A stretch of DNA of 64,000 nucleotides from Salinisphaera orenii subsp. orenii MK-B5 (GCF_003788635.1 NZ_AYKH01000012.1:186001-250000); one strand, 5' to 3'. Shown: positions 20,169 through 30,070, counted from the first letter of the stretch. Notes: generated by a model from the letters alone, not told the origin. Program-made: numbers and translations.

Positions 20169-20819
20169 ATGAACAAGGCCAAGCGAACCGAGATCTTCGA
20201 GCGTCTGCGCGATGCCAACCCCGAACCCAAGACCGAGCTGCAGTATGGCTCGCCGTTCGAGCTGCTGGTCGCGGTGATCCTGTCCGCCCAGGCGACCGAC
20301 GTCGGCGTCAACAAGGCCACGGCGAAGCTGTTTCCCGTCGCCAACACGCCGCAGGCGATCCTCGACCTGGGCGAGGACGGCCTCAAGGATTACGTGAAGA
20401 CCATCGGTCTATACAACAGCAAGGCCGCCAACATCATCAAGACCTGCCGGGCGCTGGTCGACGAACATGACGGCCGAGTACCGGACACGCGCGAGGCGCT
20501 GGTCGCACTGCCGGGCGTGGGCCGCAAGACCGCCAACGTCGTGCTCAATACCGCTTTCGGCCAGCCCGCGATGGCGGTCGACACGCATATCTATCGGGTG
20601 TCGAACCGTACCGGCATCGCGCCGGGCAAGACCGTGCGCGCGGTCGAGGACCGGCTCATGCGGTTGGTGCCGAAACCGTTCCTGCGGGACGCCCACCACT
20701 GGCTGATCCTGCACGGGCGCTATACCTGCCGCGCGCGCAAGCCGCTATGCGATGCGTGCGTGATCGTCGACCTGTGCGAATATCGCCACAAGAATCTTGC
20801 CGAGGACGTCGCTTCATGA
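20169..20819 (+). CDS. nth: Endonuclease III (DNA glycosylase/AP lyase)
   Basis: A 216-residue HhH-GPD glycosylase that removes oxidised pyrimidines and nicks the abasic site. The hairpin-helix-hairpin LPGVGRKTANV carries Lys120, and Asp138 lies in AVDTH, both at E. coli numbering. The [4Fe-4S] motif is exact: Cys-x6-Cys-x2-Cys-x5-Cys near the C-terminus. The TGA overlaps the next ATG. Its operon neighbour, the RnfB-like ferredoxin, recalls the rnf-nth linkage of other gammaproteobacteria. Confidence 0.97.
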   Translation: MNKAKRTEIFERLRDANPEPKTELQYGSPFELLVAVILSAQATDVGVNKATAKLFPVANTPQAILDLGEDGLKDYVKTIGLYNSKAANIIKTCRALVDEHDGRVPDTREALVALPGVGRKTANVVLNTAFGQPAMAVDTHIYRVSNRTGIAPGKTVRAVEDRLMRLVPKPFLRDAHHWLILHGRYTCRARKPLCDACVIVDLCEYRHKNLAEDVAS

Positions 20820-21475
20820 GCCGACCCCGCCCCGCCGACGCGTTTTCCGTTCGCAGCACGCCGCGCATCTTCTGCATCGGGCGCAACTACGCAAAGCACA
20901 TCGCCGAACTCGACAGCACGCTGCCGGGCCAGGAGTGCGTGATATTCATGAAACCGGCGAGCGCGCTGGTGGCGCCCGAGGAGGCGATCATCCTGCCGGC
21001 CGACGTCGGCGAGATCCACCACGAGGCGGAACTCGTGGTCGAGATCGGCCCGGGCGGTCGCGACATCGCCGCCGAAGCCGCACGCGGGCACATCGCCGCG
21101 GTCGGCCTGGGGCTCGATCTGACCCTGCGCGACGTACAGACCGGGCTCAAGAATACGGGCGAGCCCTGGGAGAAGGCCAAGGCCTTCGACCACAGTGCGC
21201 CACTGGGGCCGATGACCGCGCTCGACGACGACATCGACCTGGCCGATCTGCACTTCGAGCTCAGCGTGGACGGCGAGGTGCGCCAGCACGGCCATACCGC
21301 CCACATGCTCGTCGGGGTCGCCGAGTTGATCGCCGTGCTCAGCCGCCACTGGCACCTGCTGCCGGGCGATCTGGTATTCACCGGCACACCGGAGGGCGTC
21401 GGGCCGGTGCAGGCGGGCATGCAGCTCGCCCTGTCATCGCCCCGGCTCGCCGGCGCCGAATGGACCATCGCCTGA
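20816..21475 (+). CDS. Fumarylacetoacetate hydrolase family protein
   Basis: A 219-residue single-domain FAH-fold protein. The metal-binding acidic residues are visible in HHEAELVVEIG and later in LGLDLTLRDVQ, with FDHSAPLGP and the family end block LLPGDLVFTGTPEGVGP. Close relatives (YcgM-type) act as acylpyruvate hydrolases or oxaloacetate decarboxylases; the exact substrate cannot be read from the sequence. The ATG overlaps the nth stop (ATGA). Confidence 0.9.
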   Translation: MSRPRPADAFSVRSTPRIFCIGRNYAKHIAELDSTLPGQECVIFMKPASALVAPEEAIILPADVGEIHHEAELVVEIGPGGRDIAAEAARGHIAAVGLGLDLTLRDVQTGLKNTGEPWEKAKAFDHSAPLGPMTALDDDIDLADLHFELSVDGEVRQHGHTAHMLVGVAELIAVLSRHWHLLPGDLVFTGTPEGVGPVQAGMQLALSSPRLAGAEWTIA

Positions 21476-21522
21476 CGACCCGCAGACCCCTTCTCGCTTC
21501 GCTCCAGTCACAAGGACACGCC

Positions 21523-22230
21523 ATGCATCCGGCGCTCGATCACATCGCTCTCGTCGTCTTCGATCTGGACGGCACGCTCATCGACTCGGCGCCGGACCTG
21601 GCAACGGCCGTCGACGCCGTACTCGGCGAGCGCGGGCTGCCCCCAGCCGGCGTGGACAAGGTGCGCGACTGGGTCGGCAACGGCACGCACAAGCTGGTCG
21701 AACGCGCGCTCACCGACGCCACGCGTGCAAGCGGCGAGCCGGCCTCCGAAGCCGATGTGGACGCCGCCCATGCGCGCTTTCTGATCCACTACGGCGCTGC
21801 CCCCTGCGAACGCACGCTGCTCTACGAAGGCGCAGGCGAACTGCTCGAGACGCTGAGCGCGGCCGGGATCGCCTGCGCACTGGTGACCAACAAGCCCGCC
21901 GCGTTTCTGCCCCCGATTCTCGAACGCTTCGGTCTCGGCGACCGGTTCGCCGTGACCGTCGGCGGCGACACGCTCGCGCGCAAGAAACCTCACCCCGATC
22001 CCCTGCTGCACGCCGCCGAGCGGACCGGCATCAGCCCCGACCGCGCCCTCATGATCGGCGACTCGCGGCACGACGTCGCCGCCGGCAAGGCGGCCGGCTT
22101 CCGTACGCTGGCCGTGACCTACGGCTACAACCACGGCGAGCCCGTCCGGGACAGCGCTCCAGACCACGTGGTCGATACGCTGGCCGAGCTGCTGCCCCAG
22201 GGCGAGACTCTGTCGCCCCACGCAACCTGA
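21523..22230 (+). CDS. gph: Phosphoglycolate phosphatase
   Basis: A 235-residue HAD hydrolase of the Gph/PGP subgroup. Motif I DLDGT has the nucleophile Asp14 and acid Asp16, a helical cap (about 20-95) follows, motif II is VTNKP, and motif III/IV are Lys in RKKPHPDPLL and GDSRHD. It dephosphorylates 2-phosphoglycolate formed during repair of oxidised DNA ends, which fits the operon partner nth. The LDSAPDL-type segment (IDSAPDLATAVDAVL) is characteristic. Confidence 0.92.
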   Translation: MHPALDHIALVVFDLDGTLIDSAPDLATAVDAVLGERGLPPAGVDKVRDWVGNGTHKLVERALTDATRASGEPASEADVDAAHARFLIHYGAAPCERTLLYEGAGELLETLSAAGIACALVTNKPAAFLPPILERFGLGDRFAVTVGGDTLARKKPHPDPLLHAAERTGISPDRALMIGDSRHDVAAGKAAGFRTLAVTYGYNHGEPVRDSAPDHVVDTLAELLPQGETLSPHAT

Positions 22231-23358
22231 GTCCTTTCCGACAGAGGCGTGACGAGGCGATCCAGTAACGGCGCACGGGGGATCGCGCCCCCACCGGACG
22301 CCGAGCCGGCGCCTCATCGTCGCCACGAAACCGGCCCGGCACGAGGACACAGCGGGGGCGGCATCGACGGCCGCGAGAAGGCGCCGCCGACTGCATTCCG
22401 TGACCGTCACGTCGCCGCCGGGCGTGATTCGCAGCCCTTCGCCCCCGGCGCGCGAAGCGATACTACGCGGCTCGGGCCGCAAGCGGCCGGCCTGTGCGCG
22501 CGGCTATGCGTTCACGCTTCAGCGACAATACCGTCGCCGACGTTTGCCGATGGCGACGCCGATCACGCCAAACGGCATGGGCGACCGATCGCTCCGGGCG
22601 GAGCAGCGCCTCGCGCATTGGAACCGCAGCTCGGCGCGCGGCAGGGCGCGCCGGCTGTTCGGGCTGATCCCCGGTCGGCGGTCTGCCGAGCACGCTCTCC
22701 CCTGCGGTATCGACGGCCGGGGGCCAGCGCCTGTTCGTCACTGTCACGACGGGGCCGCGGTTCGCTCTGCCGGTCAGACCGGTGCCGTCCGTACTCGGGT
22801 TCGAGCGTTCGGGCCCGGCGATATCCGTTCGCGACGGCGTGAGACCCGACGACGATCGGCCGATCATTGGGCCGCGATCAGGTTTCCGTCTCAGCGAACT
22901 CGCGGCGGCGATGCTCGACGAGCCCGGCCCGGCGCCGAATCTCCCGGATACCGACTGAGCGGGCCCGCCGACGGGCTCCGACCGCGCTATCCGGCTGCAG
23001 GCCGGCGATGCCCGCATCCACGACACGCCGTCGATCAACACGACCCTGCCATCCCTGCCGACGGGTGCCGGGCTGCTCGATTTCACCTCCACCGCGCTCG
23101 CATCGGGATCGCCACCGGTATGATCAACTCACGTGACGACCGCGCCTCGATCACGCGTGCGTCCGGCGACTTCACGATCGCAGGCCCCGCTTGCCGCACC
23201 GGCACGCCGGGTCGCGCCGCGCAGCCGCTCCGGGCGCGACCCGGGCCCGCGCGACGTTCAGCGGCCCTTCGGTCGCGTATTGCCACGCTATGACCTAATC
23301 GGTAATCTCCGCGTTTTTGCCGCGCCCCGCGGGCCGGTCGAATTCAGGACGGGTGCAC
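22231..23358. other. Long stretch without a recognisable gene
   Basis: More than 1.1 kb between gph and pckA. Several long open frames exist on both strands, but they overlap each other and are dominated by Arg, Pro, Gly and Ala. One plus-strand frame (about 22668-22958) uses GC-rich third positions and ends at a stop after LPDTD, yet it has no start codon and no family likeness. The stretch could be decayed coding DNA or a long leader. A candidate pckA promoter lies at its right end. Confidence 0.5.
23280..23308 (+). promoter_or_regulatory. Candidate sigma-70 promoter for pckA
   Basis: TTGCCA (five of six matches to the -35 consensus), a 17-base spacer, then TAATCT as a weak -10. The predicted start is about 45 bases before the pckA ATG. 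Because the -10 is poor, this is only a candidate. Confidence 0.4.
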
Positions 23359-25014
23359 ATGAGTCTGAACGCCGCGTTGAAGGAAACGCTGGGCCTCGAC
23401 GGCCTGGAATATCGTCACGATCTCGGCAAGGATGCGCTCTTTCGTGAAGCACTCGCCAACGACCGCGGCCGCATCCGGGCCGACGGGCCGGACGACGAGC
23501 CCAAGGCCTACGAGACCGCGCTCGGCCTCGAGGGGCCGCTGGTCTATTATTCCGATCCCAGCTGCACCGGGCGCCCGGTCCAGGACACCTTTGCGGTCGC
23601 CTGGCCGGAGGTCGAGGACAAGCTGTGGTGGAAGTCGGATTTCCAGAAGTTCGACCCGGATCATTTCGGCCCGCTGCTCGAGCGCGTGGCCGCGCATCTG
23701 AACGAGCGCGGCCGTCATCTGTACGTCCAGGACGTTCACTGCGGCTGGGACCCGGCCTACGCCGTGCCCTATCGCTTCGTCGGCGAATATGCCACGCACG
23801 CCCTGTTCGCGACCAACATGTTCGCCTCGGGCGTCGACGTCGCGGACCCGGAATCCAAGCGCTGGACGCTGCTCGACGTACCCAGCTTCCACTGCGACCC
23901 CGAGCGCGACGGCACGCTGAGCGCGCGCGCCGTGATCATCGACATGCGCAACCGCGTCGGCCTGGTGCTCGGCCGCGCGGATTACTGCGGCGTGGTCAAG
24001 AAGACCATGTTCACGGTCATGAACTATCTGCTGCCCGAGATCGGCGAGATGCCGATGCACTGCTCGGCCAACGTCGGCCCGCGCGGCGACGGCGCCATCC
24101 TGTTCGGCCTGTCCGGCACCGGCAAGACGACGCTCTCGGCCGACCCTGAACGCGAGCTCATCGGCGACGACGAGCACGCGTGGACCGCTGACGGCGTGTC
24201 CAACTTCGAGGGGGGCTGCTACGCCAAGCTCATCGATCTCGACAAGGCCGCCGAGCCGGTGATCGCCGCGGCGCTGTCCATGCCCGGCAGCGTGATCGAG
24301 AACGTGCCGCCCCTGCCCGATCGGCCGCTGGCCGAAACCGATCCGCAGGATCTGGATCTGAGCGACAACGCCATCACCGAGAACACGCGGCTGTCGTATC
24401 CGCTGGCGGCGAATCCGAACGTCGCCGATGGCGCACGCGGGCCGCACCCCGAGACCATCGTGCTGCTCACCGCGGACGCCTTCGGCGTGCTGCCGCCGGT
24501 CTCGATCCTCGACACCCGCGACGTCATGTACCACTTCGTCTCCGGCTTCACCGCCAAGCTGGCCGGTACCGAGGTCGGCGTGAACGAACCCAAGGCCGCC
24601 TTCTCGGCCTGCTTCGGGGCGCCGTTCATGGCGCAGAAACCCTCGGTCTACGCCGAGATCCTGGCCGAGAAGATGAAGACGCACCGGGCCCGCTGCATTC
24701 TGCTCAACACCGGCTGGTCGGGTGGGCCGCACGGCGTCGGCAAGCGCATCTCCATTCAGCATACGCGGGCGCTGCTCAACGCCGCGCTGGCGGGCGAACT
24801 CGATGCCGACAAGGTCGGCTACGACAACCATCCGATCTTCAATCTCGCCATGCCCACCGCCTGCCCCGGCGTGCCCACCGAGATTCTCAATCCGCGCAAC
24901 ACCTGGGAAGACAAGCACGCCTACGACGTCCAGGCCGAGAAGCTACGCGACATGTTCCGCGAGAACTACCGCAGCAAGGGCTTCGACGCCCTCGGCATCG
25001 AAGCGGTGATGTAG
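23359..25014 (+). CDS. pckA: Phosphoenolpyruvate carboxykinase (ATP)
   Basis: A 551-residue ATP-dependent PEPCK, which decarboxylates and phosphorylates oxaloacetate to PEP, the first step of gluconeogenesis. The kinase-1a P-loop GLSGTGKT lies at 250-257, preceded by the PEPCK block PMHCSANVG. Kinase-2 and metal residues follow in GDDEHAW and FNFEGGCYAK-like NFEGGCYAKLI, and the adenine-binding region ENTRLSYP comes later. A perfect 14-bp hairpin follows the stop. The enzyme fits growth on fatty acids, as implied by the fad genes nearby. Confidence 0.96.
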   Translation: MSLNAALKETLGLDGLEYRHDLGKDALFREALANDRGRIRADGPDDEPKAYETALGLEGPLVYYSDPSCTGRPVQDTFAVAWPEVEDKLWWKSDFQKFDPDHFGPLLERVAAHLNERGRHLYVQDVHCGWDPAYAVPYRFVGEYATHALFATNMFASGVDVADPESKRWTLLDVPSFHCDPERDGTLSARAVIIDMRNRVGLVLGRADYCGVVKKTMFTVMNYLLPEIGEMPMHCSANVGPRGDGAILFGLSGTGKTTLSADPERELIGDDEHAWTADGVSNFEGGCYAKLIDLDKAAEPVIAAALSMPGSVIENVPPLPDRPLAETDPQDLDLSDNAITENTRLSYPLAANPNVADGARGPHPETIVLLTADAFGVLPPVSILDTRDVMYHFVSGFTAKLAGTEVGVNEPKAAFSACFGAPFMAQKPSVYAEILAEKMKTHRARCILLNTGWSGGPHGVGKRISIQHTRALLNAALAGELDADKVGYDNHPIFNLAMPTACPGVPTEILNPRNTWEDKHAYDVQAEKLRDMFRENYRSKGFDALGIEAVM

Positions 25015-25026
25015 CCACGGCCGACG

Positions 25027-25060
25027 ACGTCGATCGCCCGAGCCCGGGCGATCGACGTTT
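25027..25060 (+). terminator. Hairpin terminator after pckA
   Basis: ACGTCGATCGCCCG pairs perfectly with CGGGCGATCGACGT across a four-base AGCC loop, 12 bases after the pckA stop. The trailing T-run is short (TTT), so the release signal is weaker than the stem. Confidence 0.65.
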
Positions 25061-25452
25061 GACAGGTTTCTTGCATCATCTCGGCCGGGCCGCGTCGCGT
25101 GTCGTGTCGATAAGCACGGCACCGGATCACGCCAAAGCTCGGCTCGATGAACCTGCCCGTCGCCGCGACCGCAGGCCGGAGCCGCAGTTCCGCTGACCCG
25201 ACCCGGCGCGGCCGCCGCGTTTCGTGTCGTACGGCCGCCGCCGGTCATGCCGGGCAGGGCGTCCATCGCCGCGCCGTCGAAGCCCCCGCGTTCGCAGGCG
25301 AGCGCTGGCATCCCCTCGACCGAACCACACGACGGTCGCGAGCGGCCGATCCCACCCCCAATCGTCTACGTCGGCGACCACGGCATCAAGGCCGGGCGCG
25401 CCACGGCCTACACGCTGTGCGGGTGCCGGCCGGAGCGTGCCTCCCCGGACAC
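25061..25452. other. Intergenic region between pckA and the FKBP gene
   Basis: The space lies between two converging genes and is bounded by their two terminator hairpins. Open frames in it are low-complexity Arg/Pro-rich and overlap in several phases. No gene is recognised. Confidence 0.5.
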
Positions 25453-25484
25453 GAAAAAGCCGCTGACGCATCGCGTCAGCGGCT
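25453..25484 (-). terminator. Intrinsic terminator of the FKBP lipoprotein gene
   Basis: On the minus strand a perfect 12-bp stem (AGCCGCTGACGC / GCGTCAGCGGCT, three-base loop) is followed by an uninterrupted T5 tract, 60 bases past the FKBP stop. A textbook intrinsic terminator. Confidence 0.88.
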
Positions 25485-25545
25485 CGCTTTCATGCCGGCG
25501 ATGACGCGGCCCGCGTGGTGCGGGCTCGCTCGTCGTGGTCGGCGA

Positions 25546-26466
25546 TCAGCCCTCGTCGGCGTTCGAGTCCTCGCCCGCACTGTCGCCACCCGAGGCGTCG
25601 GCGGCGGACTCTTCGTCGCCCCCATCGCCGCCGGCGCCATCACTGCCCTCGCCGCTGCCGCCGTCGTCGACCTCGATCAGCTCGACGTCGAAGATCAGCG
25701 TCTCGTTCGGGCCGATCTGGGCCCCCGCGCCGCGCTCGCCGTAGGCGAGATCGGCGGGGATGTAGAGTTCGTACTTGGCGCCCTCCTTCATCAGCTGGAG
25801 CGCTTCGGTCCAGCCCGGGATGACCGCATCGACCGGAAAGGTCACCGGTTCGCCGCGCTCGCGCGAGCTGTCGAACACGGTGCCGTCGATGAGCTCGCCG
25901 GTGTAATGCACCGTGACGCTGTCGCTCTTCGAGGGCGTCGGGCCGTCGCCTTCCTCCAGAACCTTGTACTGCAGCCCGCTGTCGGTCGTCTCGACGCCTT
26001 CCTTGTCCTTGTTCTCGGCCAGGAACTGCTCGCCCTTGTCCTGGTTCGAGCGCGCCTGCTCCTGCGCCTGATCCTGCTGGGCGGCTTCCATGTCCTTGAC
26101 GAAGCCCTGCATCACGCTGTCGAGCTCTTCCTGCGACAGACGCGTGTCGTTGCCCTCGATGGTGTCGCGCACGCCCTGGGCCAGCATGTCCACGTTGAGC
26201 TCGACCGGCAGTTCCTGGAGCGAATTGCCGATATCCATGCCGAGCGCGTAGCTGCGCTTCTCGTCATCGTTGGCGAAGGCATCGCCCGACTGGGCTGCAT
26301 CGTCTTCGGCGCCACTGTCGCCGCCGTCGCCGTTCGTGCTGGTGTCGGTGCTCGCGCTGCTGTCGCCGCCACCGGCCTGTTCGCTGCCGGACTGGTCCGA
26401 ATCGGACTGATTGCCGCACGCCGTCAGCGCGAGGATGCACGCGAGCAACGCAATGAATCGTTTCAT
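25546..26466 (-). CDS. FKBP-type peptidyl-prolyl isomerase lipoprotein (Mip/FkpA-like)
   Basis: A 306-residue lipoprotein with lipobox LTAC and modified Cys17. Residues 18-65 are an acidic Ser/Asp/Gly linker, and the FKBP N-terminal dimerisation helix follows (KRSYALGMDIG onward, about 70-155). The FKBP isomerase domain covers about 160-265 (VTVHYTGELIDGTVFDSS, VIPGWTEALQLM, IPADLAYGERG). The last ~40 residues form an acidic Gly/Asp/Ser tail. It assists folding of envelope proteins, anchored to a membrane. The second acidic tail is unusual for Mip/FkpA and fits a halophile. Confidence 0.92.
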   Translation of the reverse strand: MKRFIALLACILALTACGNQSDSDQSGSEQAGGGDSSASTDTSTNGDGGDSGAEDDAAQSGDAFANDDEKRSYALGMDIGNSLQELPVELNVDMLAQGVRDTIEGNDTRLSQEELDSVMQGFVKDMEAAQQDQAQEQARSNQDKGEQFLAENKDKEGVETTDSGLQYKVLEEGDGPTPSKSDSVTVHYTGELIDGTVFDSSRERGEPVTFPVDAVIPGWTEALQLMKEGAKYELYIPADLAYGERGAGAQIGPNETLIFDVELIEVDDGGSGEGSDGAGGDGGDEESAADASGGDSAGEDSNADEG

Positions 26467-26563
26467 CGAGATCGTCCATGGACTGTAATGGGACCCGCAA
26501 GCCTACGCTAAAGGTCGGACAAGCAAAAGCAGGACAGGCGACGACGCCGAAGCCGGCCCGGGA

Positions 26564-27856
26564 CTAGCCGCCCCGCCCCGTGGCCGACTCGCCGGGCGGT
26601 GCGCCGGGCGGTGCGCCGGGCGTGTCGGGATGCGTGCGCGGATCGAGTTCCAGGATCACCGGACCGGTGTCGGCGGCGGCGATGTTGACATAAGGGCCCT
26701 GGGCGTCCACCGGCACGCTCGGCGTGGTGACGCCGCGCCAGATCACGAAACCGCCGTACACGGTCAGTACCGCGGCCAGGAATACGAACAGGCCGTCCGG
26801 ACCCAGCCCCTGCATGGCCAACGCGCCGGCGACCGGCCCGATGCAGGTGCCGATCCCGTAGACGAACAGCAGACCGGCGCTCGCAGCGACCGGATCGCCC
26901 TCGGCCATGCCGTCGTTGATCATCGACAGGCTCACCGGATAGAGACAGCCCGTCAGCCCGAACACCGCGACCGTGGCGGCGTACAGCACGACCGCCTGGC
27001 CGGCGCCGAACGCCGCGGCGGCCAGGGCGCCGATCAGCGCGAGGCCGGCGATCACGGCGCTGAGCCAGCGCCGATCGAACCGGTCCGAGACCCAGCCGAC
27101 CGGCCACTGCAGCACCATGGTCGCCACCACGGCAAAGGCCATGTAGCGCGAGACCCCCTCCAGCGACAGGCCGATGCTGCTGGCGTAGACCGGCGCCAGC
27201 GCCAGAAAGGCGGATATGACCACACCGCCGGCGAGTCCGCCCAGGGCGCCACTGGGCGACAGCCGATAGAGCGCGCCGAAGTGCAATCGGCCGATCGCCC
27301 CCATGACCGGCGCCTCGGAACGCGTCAGCGCCAGCGGCACGAGCGACAGCACGATCAGGATGGCGACGAGACTGTAGATCGGGTAGTCGTCGGTCGCACC
27401 CCAGGCGACCAGATACTGGCCGAGCGCGGCGGCGAAGAAATACACCACCTGATACACCCCGAGCAGCGCGCCGCGGGTCGCACGCGTCGACCGGCCCGAG
27501 ATCCAGCTCTCCAGCACCATGATCAATCCGGCGGCACAGAATCCGACCAGGCCGCGCAGCACCGCCCAGAGCCAGCCGTCGATGTACATCGGGTGAATGA
27601 GAGCAGCCACGCAGCCCACCGCCGCAAACGCCGAGAACGAGCGGATCTGGCCGACGCGCCGGATGAGCCCGGTGGCCAGGCGCGACCCGAGCACGAAGCC
27701 GATCGAATGACAGACCAGCACCAGCCCGACGGCGGTCGCCGAAAACCCCTCATCCGCGAGCTGCACGGCGAGGACGGTGCCGAGCAGCGCGGTACCGGCG
27801 ATGAACAGCGCGAGGCTCGCGAACATCGCCGCCAGCGATACGATCACCTGCCCCAT
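26564..27856 (-). CDS. Major facilitator superfamily transporter (YcaD-like)
   Basis: A 430-residue protein with twelve predicted membrane segments in two halves. Halves are joined near 195-215, and each shows the typical MFS loop 2-3 motif in degraded form (GSRLATGLIRRVGQIRS; GWVSDRFDRRW). The arrangement resembles the YcaD/YfkF group of putative efflux carriers. The last ~45 residues are a Pro/Gly-rich cytoplasmic tail (DTPGAPPGAPPGES) of unknown role. Substrate unknown. It has its own 148-base upstream gap from argG. Confidence 0.86.
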   Translation of the reverse strand: MGQVIVSLAAMFASLALFIAGTALLGTVLAVQLADEGFSATAVGLVLVCHSIGFVLGSRLATGLIRRVGQIRSFSAFAAVGCVAALIHPMYIDGWLWAVLRGLVGFCAAGLIMVLESWISGRSTRATRGALLGVYQVVYFFAAALGQYLVAWGATDDYPIYSLVAILIVLSLVPLALTRSEAPVMGAIGRLHFGALYRLSPSGALGGLAGGVVISAFLALAPVYASSIGLSLEGVSRYMAFAVVATMVLQWPVGWVSDRFDRRWLSAVIAGLALIGALAAAAFGAGQAVVLYAATVAVFGLTGCLYPVSLSMINDGMAEGDPVAASAGLLFVYGIGTCIGPVAGALAMQGLGPDGLFVFLAAVLTVYGGFVIWRGVTTPSVPVDAQGPYVNIAAADTGPVILELDPRTHPDTPGAPPGAPPGESATGRGG

Positions 27857-28004
27857 CGATGCACCACTTGCCCCGATACGAAGCGAGCGCGCCCGGCCAT
27901 CACTGCCGAACGCTCGTCAGCCCTCGTCAACGTCTTCCCGAAGACCATATGGCAGGTCGGTACCATCTCGCCCACGACAGATCTAACGTCGCCGGCGCCG
28001 CGGA

Positions 28005-29213
28005 CTAGCCCCGACCGTGCCCCAGCCGAAGCCGCAGCGCGTTCAAACGGATGAAACCAGCCGCGTCCTTCTGATCGTAGGCGCCACGATCGTCCTCGAA
28101 AGTGGCGATGGCCTCGTCGAACAGGCTGTCGGATTCCGACGCCCGGCCGACCACCGAGACACTGCCCTTGTAGAGCTTCACGCGGACCGTGCCGTTGACG
28201 TGGGTCTGCGACCTGTCGATCGCGGCCTGCAGCATCTCGCGCTCGGGCGAGAACCAGTAGCCGTTGTAGATCAGCTTGGCGTAGCGCGGCATGAGCTCGT
28301 CTTTCAGGTGCGCGGCTTCGCGATCCAGCGTGATCGACTCGATCGCGCGATGGGCGCGCAGCATGACCGTGCCGCCGGGGGTTTCGTAACAGCCGCGCGA
28401 CTTCATGCCGACATAGCGGTTCTCGACGATATCGATCCGGCCGATACCGTGGGCGCCGGCGAGCTCGTTGAGCCTGGCCAATACCTGATAGGGCGTGAGC
28501 CGTTCGCCGTCGATGGCCACGATATCGCCGCGCTCGAAGGTGAGGTCGATTTCCTGGGCCGCGTCCGGCGCGTCTTCCGGCGACACGCTCCATTCCCACA
28601 TCGAATCCTCGGCGGGCGTCCACGGGTCTTCCAGCACGCCGCCCTCGTAGGAGATATGCAGCGCGTTCGCATCGGTGGAATACGGCGAACCGCCGTCGGC
28701 CTTCTTGCGGATATCGATGCCGTTGTCCGCGGCATAGGCGAGCAGTTTCTCGCGCGAGTTCAGATTCCATTCGCGCCAGGGCGCGATCACCTTGATCCCG
28801 GGCATGAGCGCGTACGCCGACAGCTCGAAGCGCACCTGATCGTTGCCCTTGCCGGTGGCGCCGTGGGCGATGGCATCCGCGCCGGTCTCCTGCGCGATCT
28901 CGACCAGCCGCTTGGAGATCAGCGGGCGCGCGATCGAGGTGCCGAGCAGGTACTCGCCTTCATAGATGGCGTTGGCGCGAAACATGGGGTAGACGAAATC
29001 GCGCACGAACTCCTCGCGCAGGTCGTCGATGAAGACTTCCTTCACGCCCAGTTTCTCGGCCTTGGGGCGGACTTCGTCGAGCTCCTCGCCCTGGCCGATA
29101 TCGGCGGTAAAGGTCACGACCTCGCAGTCGTATTCGTCCTGCAGCCACTTCAGGATGACCGAGGTATCCAGGCCGCCCGAATAGGCCAGCACCACTTTCT
29201 TGACGTCGCTCAT
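28005..29213 (-). CDS. argG: Argininosuccinate synthase
   Basis: A 402-residue type I argininosuccinate synthetase, which joins citrulline and aspartate with ATP. The PP-loop AYSGGLDTS lies at 9-17. Family blocks include [13 protein letters not shown], the [21 protein letters not shown] segment near 180, and [18 protein letters not shown]. The ATG reading [14 protein letters not shown] starts at the usual family position; the in-frame upstream residues are leader. A TATAAT hexamer lies upstream. Divergent from rnt. Confidence 0.97.
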   Translation of the reverse strand: MSDVKKVVLAYSGGLDTSVILKWLQDEYDCEVVTFTADIGQGEELDEVRPKAEKLGVKEVFIDDLREEFVRDFVYPMFRANAIYEGEYLLGTSIARPLISKRLVEIAQETGADAIAHGATGKGNDQVRFELSAYALMPGIKVIAPWREWNLNSREKLLAYAADNGIDIRKKADGGSPYSTDANALHISYEGGVLEDPWTPAEDSMWEWSVSPEDAPDAAQEIDLTFERGDIVAIDGERLTPYQVLARLNELAGAHGIGRIDIVENRYVGMKSRGCYETPGGTVMLRAHRAIESITLDREAAHLKDELMPRYAKLIYNGYWFSPEREMLQAAIDRSQTHVNGTVRVKLYKGSVSVVGRASESDSLFDEAIATFEDDRGAYDQKDAAGFIRLNALRLRLGHGRG

Positions 29214-29259
29214 AGTCTTCGCCGGGCCTTGCGTTTCAATCGAAATCTCAGAACGCGGC

Positions 29260-29265
29260 ATTATA
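29260..29265 (-). promoter_or_regulatory. Consensus -10 hexamer of the argG promoter
   Basis: TATAAT on the minus strand, 46 bases before the argG ATG, in an otherwise GC-rich gap shared with rnt. The -35 region at 17 bases is GC-rich and does not match TTGACA, so an activator or a weak promoter is implied. No ArgR box could be recognised with confidence. Confidence 0.45.
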
Positions 29266-29322
29266 CGCAAGCCGTCGCCCCGCGCGGCCCACCCGGCATC
29301 GCCCAGCTGCTAGTATCGCGCC

Positions 29323-29979
29323 ATGACAGCATCCGACAACATCGAATCGGCGACGCCGCTGATGGCGAATCGCTTCCGCGGCTTCCTGCCCGTCGTCATC
29401 GACGTGGAGACCGGCGGCTTCAACAGCGCGACCGACGCACTGCTCGAGATCGCGGCGGTCACGGTGGATTTCGACGCCGATGCGCAGCTCGACATCCGCG
29501 AGTCTATGGCCTATCACGTGGCGCCCTTCGAAGGCGCCAACATCGAACCGGCCTCCCTGGAGGTCAACGGCATCGATCCGCATCACCCGCTGCGCCCCGC
29601 GCTGCCGGAGCACGAAGCGCTGGCGCGCATCTTCAAGGTGGTGCGCCAGACGATGAAGGAAGCCGGCTGCAAGCGCGCGGTCCTGGTCGGACACAACGCC
29701 CATTTCGATCTCGGCTTTCTCAACGCGGCGATCGCCCGCACGGGCATCAAGCGCAGCCCCTTTCATCCATTCTCCTGCTTCGACACCGCCACCCTGGCGG
29801 GCGTCGCCCTCGGCCAGACGGTGCTCAAGCGCGCCGCGACCGCTGCGGGAATGTCCTGGGACAGCGAGGCCGCCCATTCGGCCCGCTACGACACCGAGCA
29901 GACCGCCCGTCTGTTCTGCACCATCGTCAACCGTTTCCAGCCCATCTACGAGAACATCCCGCCCCTGCCACAGAACTGA
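29323..29979 (+). CDS. rnt: Ribonuclease T
   Basis: A 218-residue DEDDh exonuclease that trims the 3' ends of tRNA and other stable RNAs. Exo I is DVETGG (Asp27, Glu29), Exo II is [11 protein letters not shown], and Exo III is [11 protein letters not shown]. Basic patches and the [16 protein letters not shown] opening match RNase T. A GC-rich hairpin just past the stop (about 29988-30009) may end transcription but lacks a clean T-run. Confidence 0.95.
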   Translation: MTASDNIESATPLMANRFRGFLPVVIDVETGGFNSATDALLEIAAVTVDFDADAQLDIRESMAYHVAPFEGANIEPASLEVNGIDPHHPLRPALPEHEALARIFKVVRQTMKEAGCKRAVLVGHNAHFDLGFLNAAIARTGIKRSPFHPFSCFDTATLAGVALGQTVLKRAATAAGMSWDSEAAHSARYDTEQTARLFCTIVNRFQPIYENIPPLPQN

Positions 29980-30070
29980 CGCCGGTCACGCGCGTGCCAT
30001 GCGCGCGTCATCGTTTCTCAACTCGCGAACCCTAGCCTGCGCATGACGCCACCGTTACGGAGGACATGCC

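Noticed and set aside
22463-23092. 209-residue minus-strand open frame in the gph-pckA gap
   Set aside because: Ser/Arg/Pro-rich, overlapped by frames in other phases, no recognisable domain, no ribosome site.
25147-26511. 454-residue plus-strand open frame over the FKBP gene
   Set aside because: It is antisense to the FKBP lipoprotein gene and crosses its strong terminator; the composition is that of a shadow frame.
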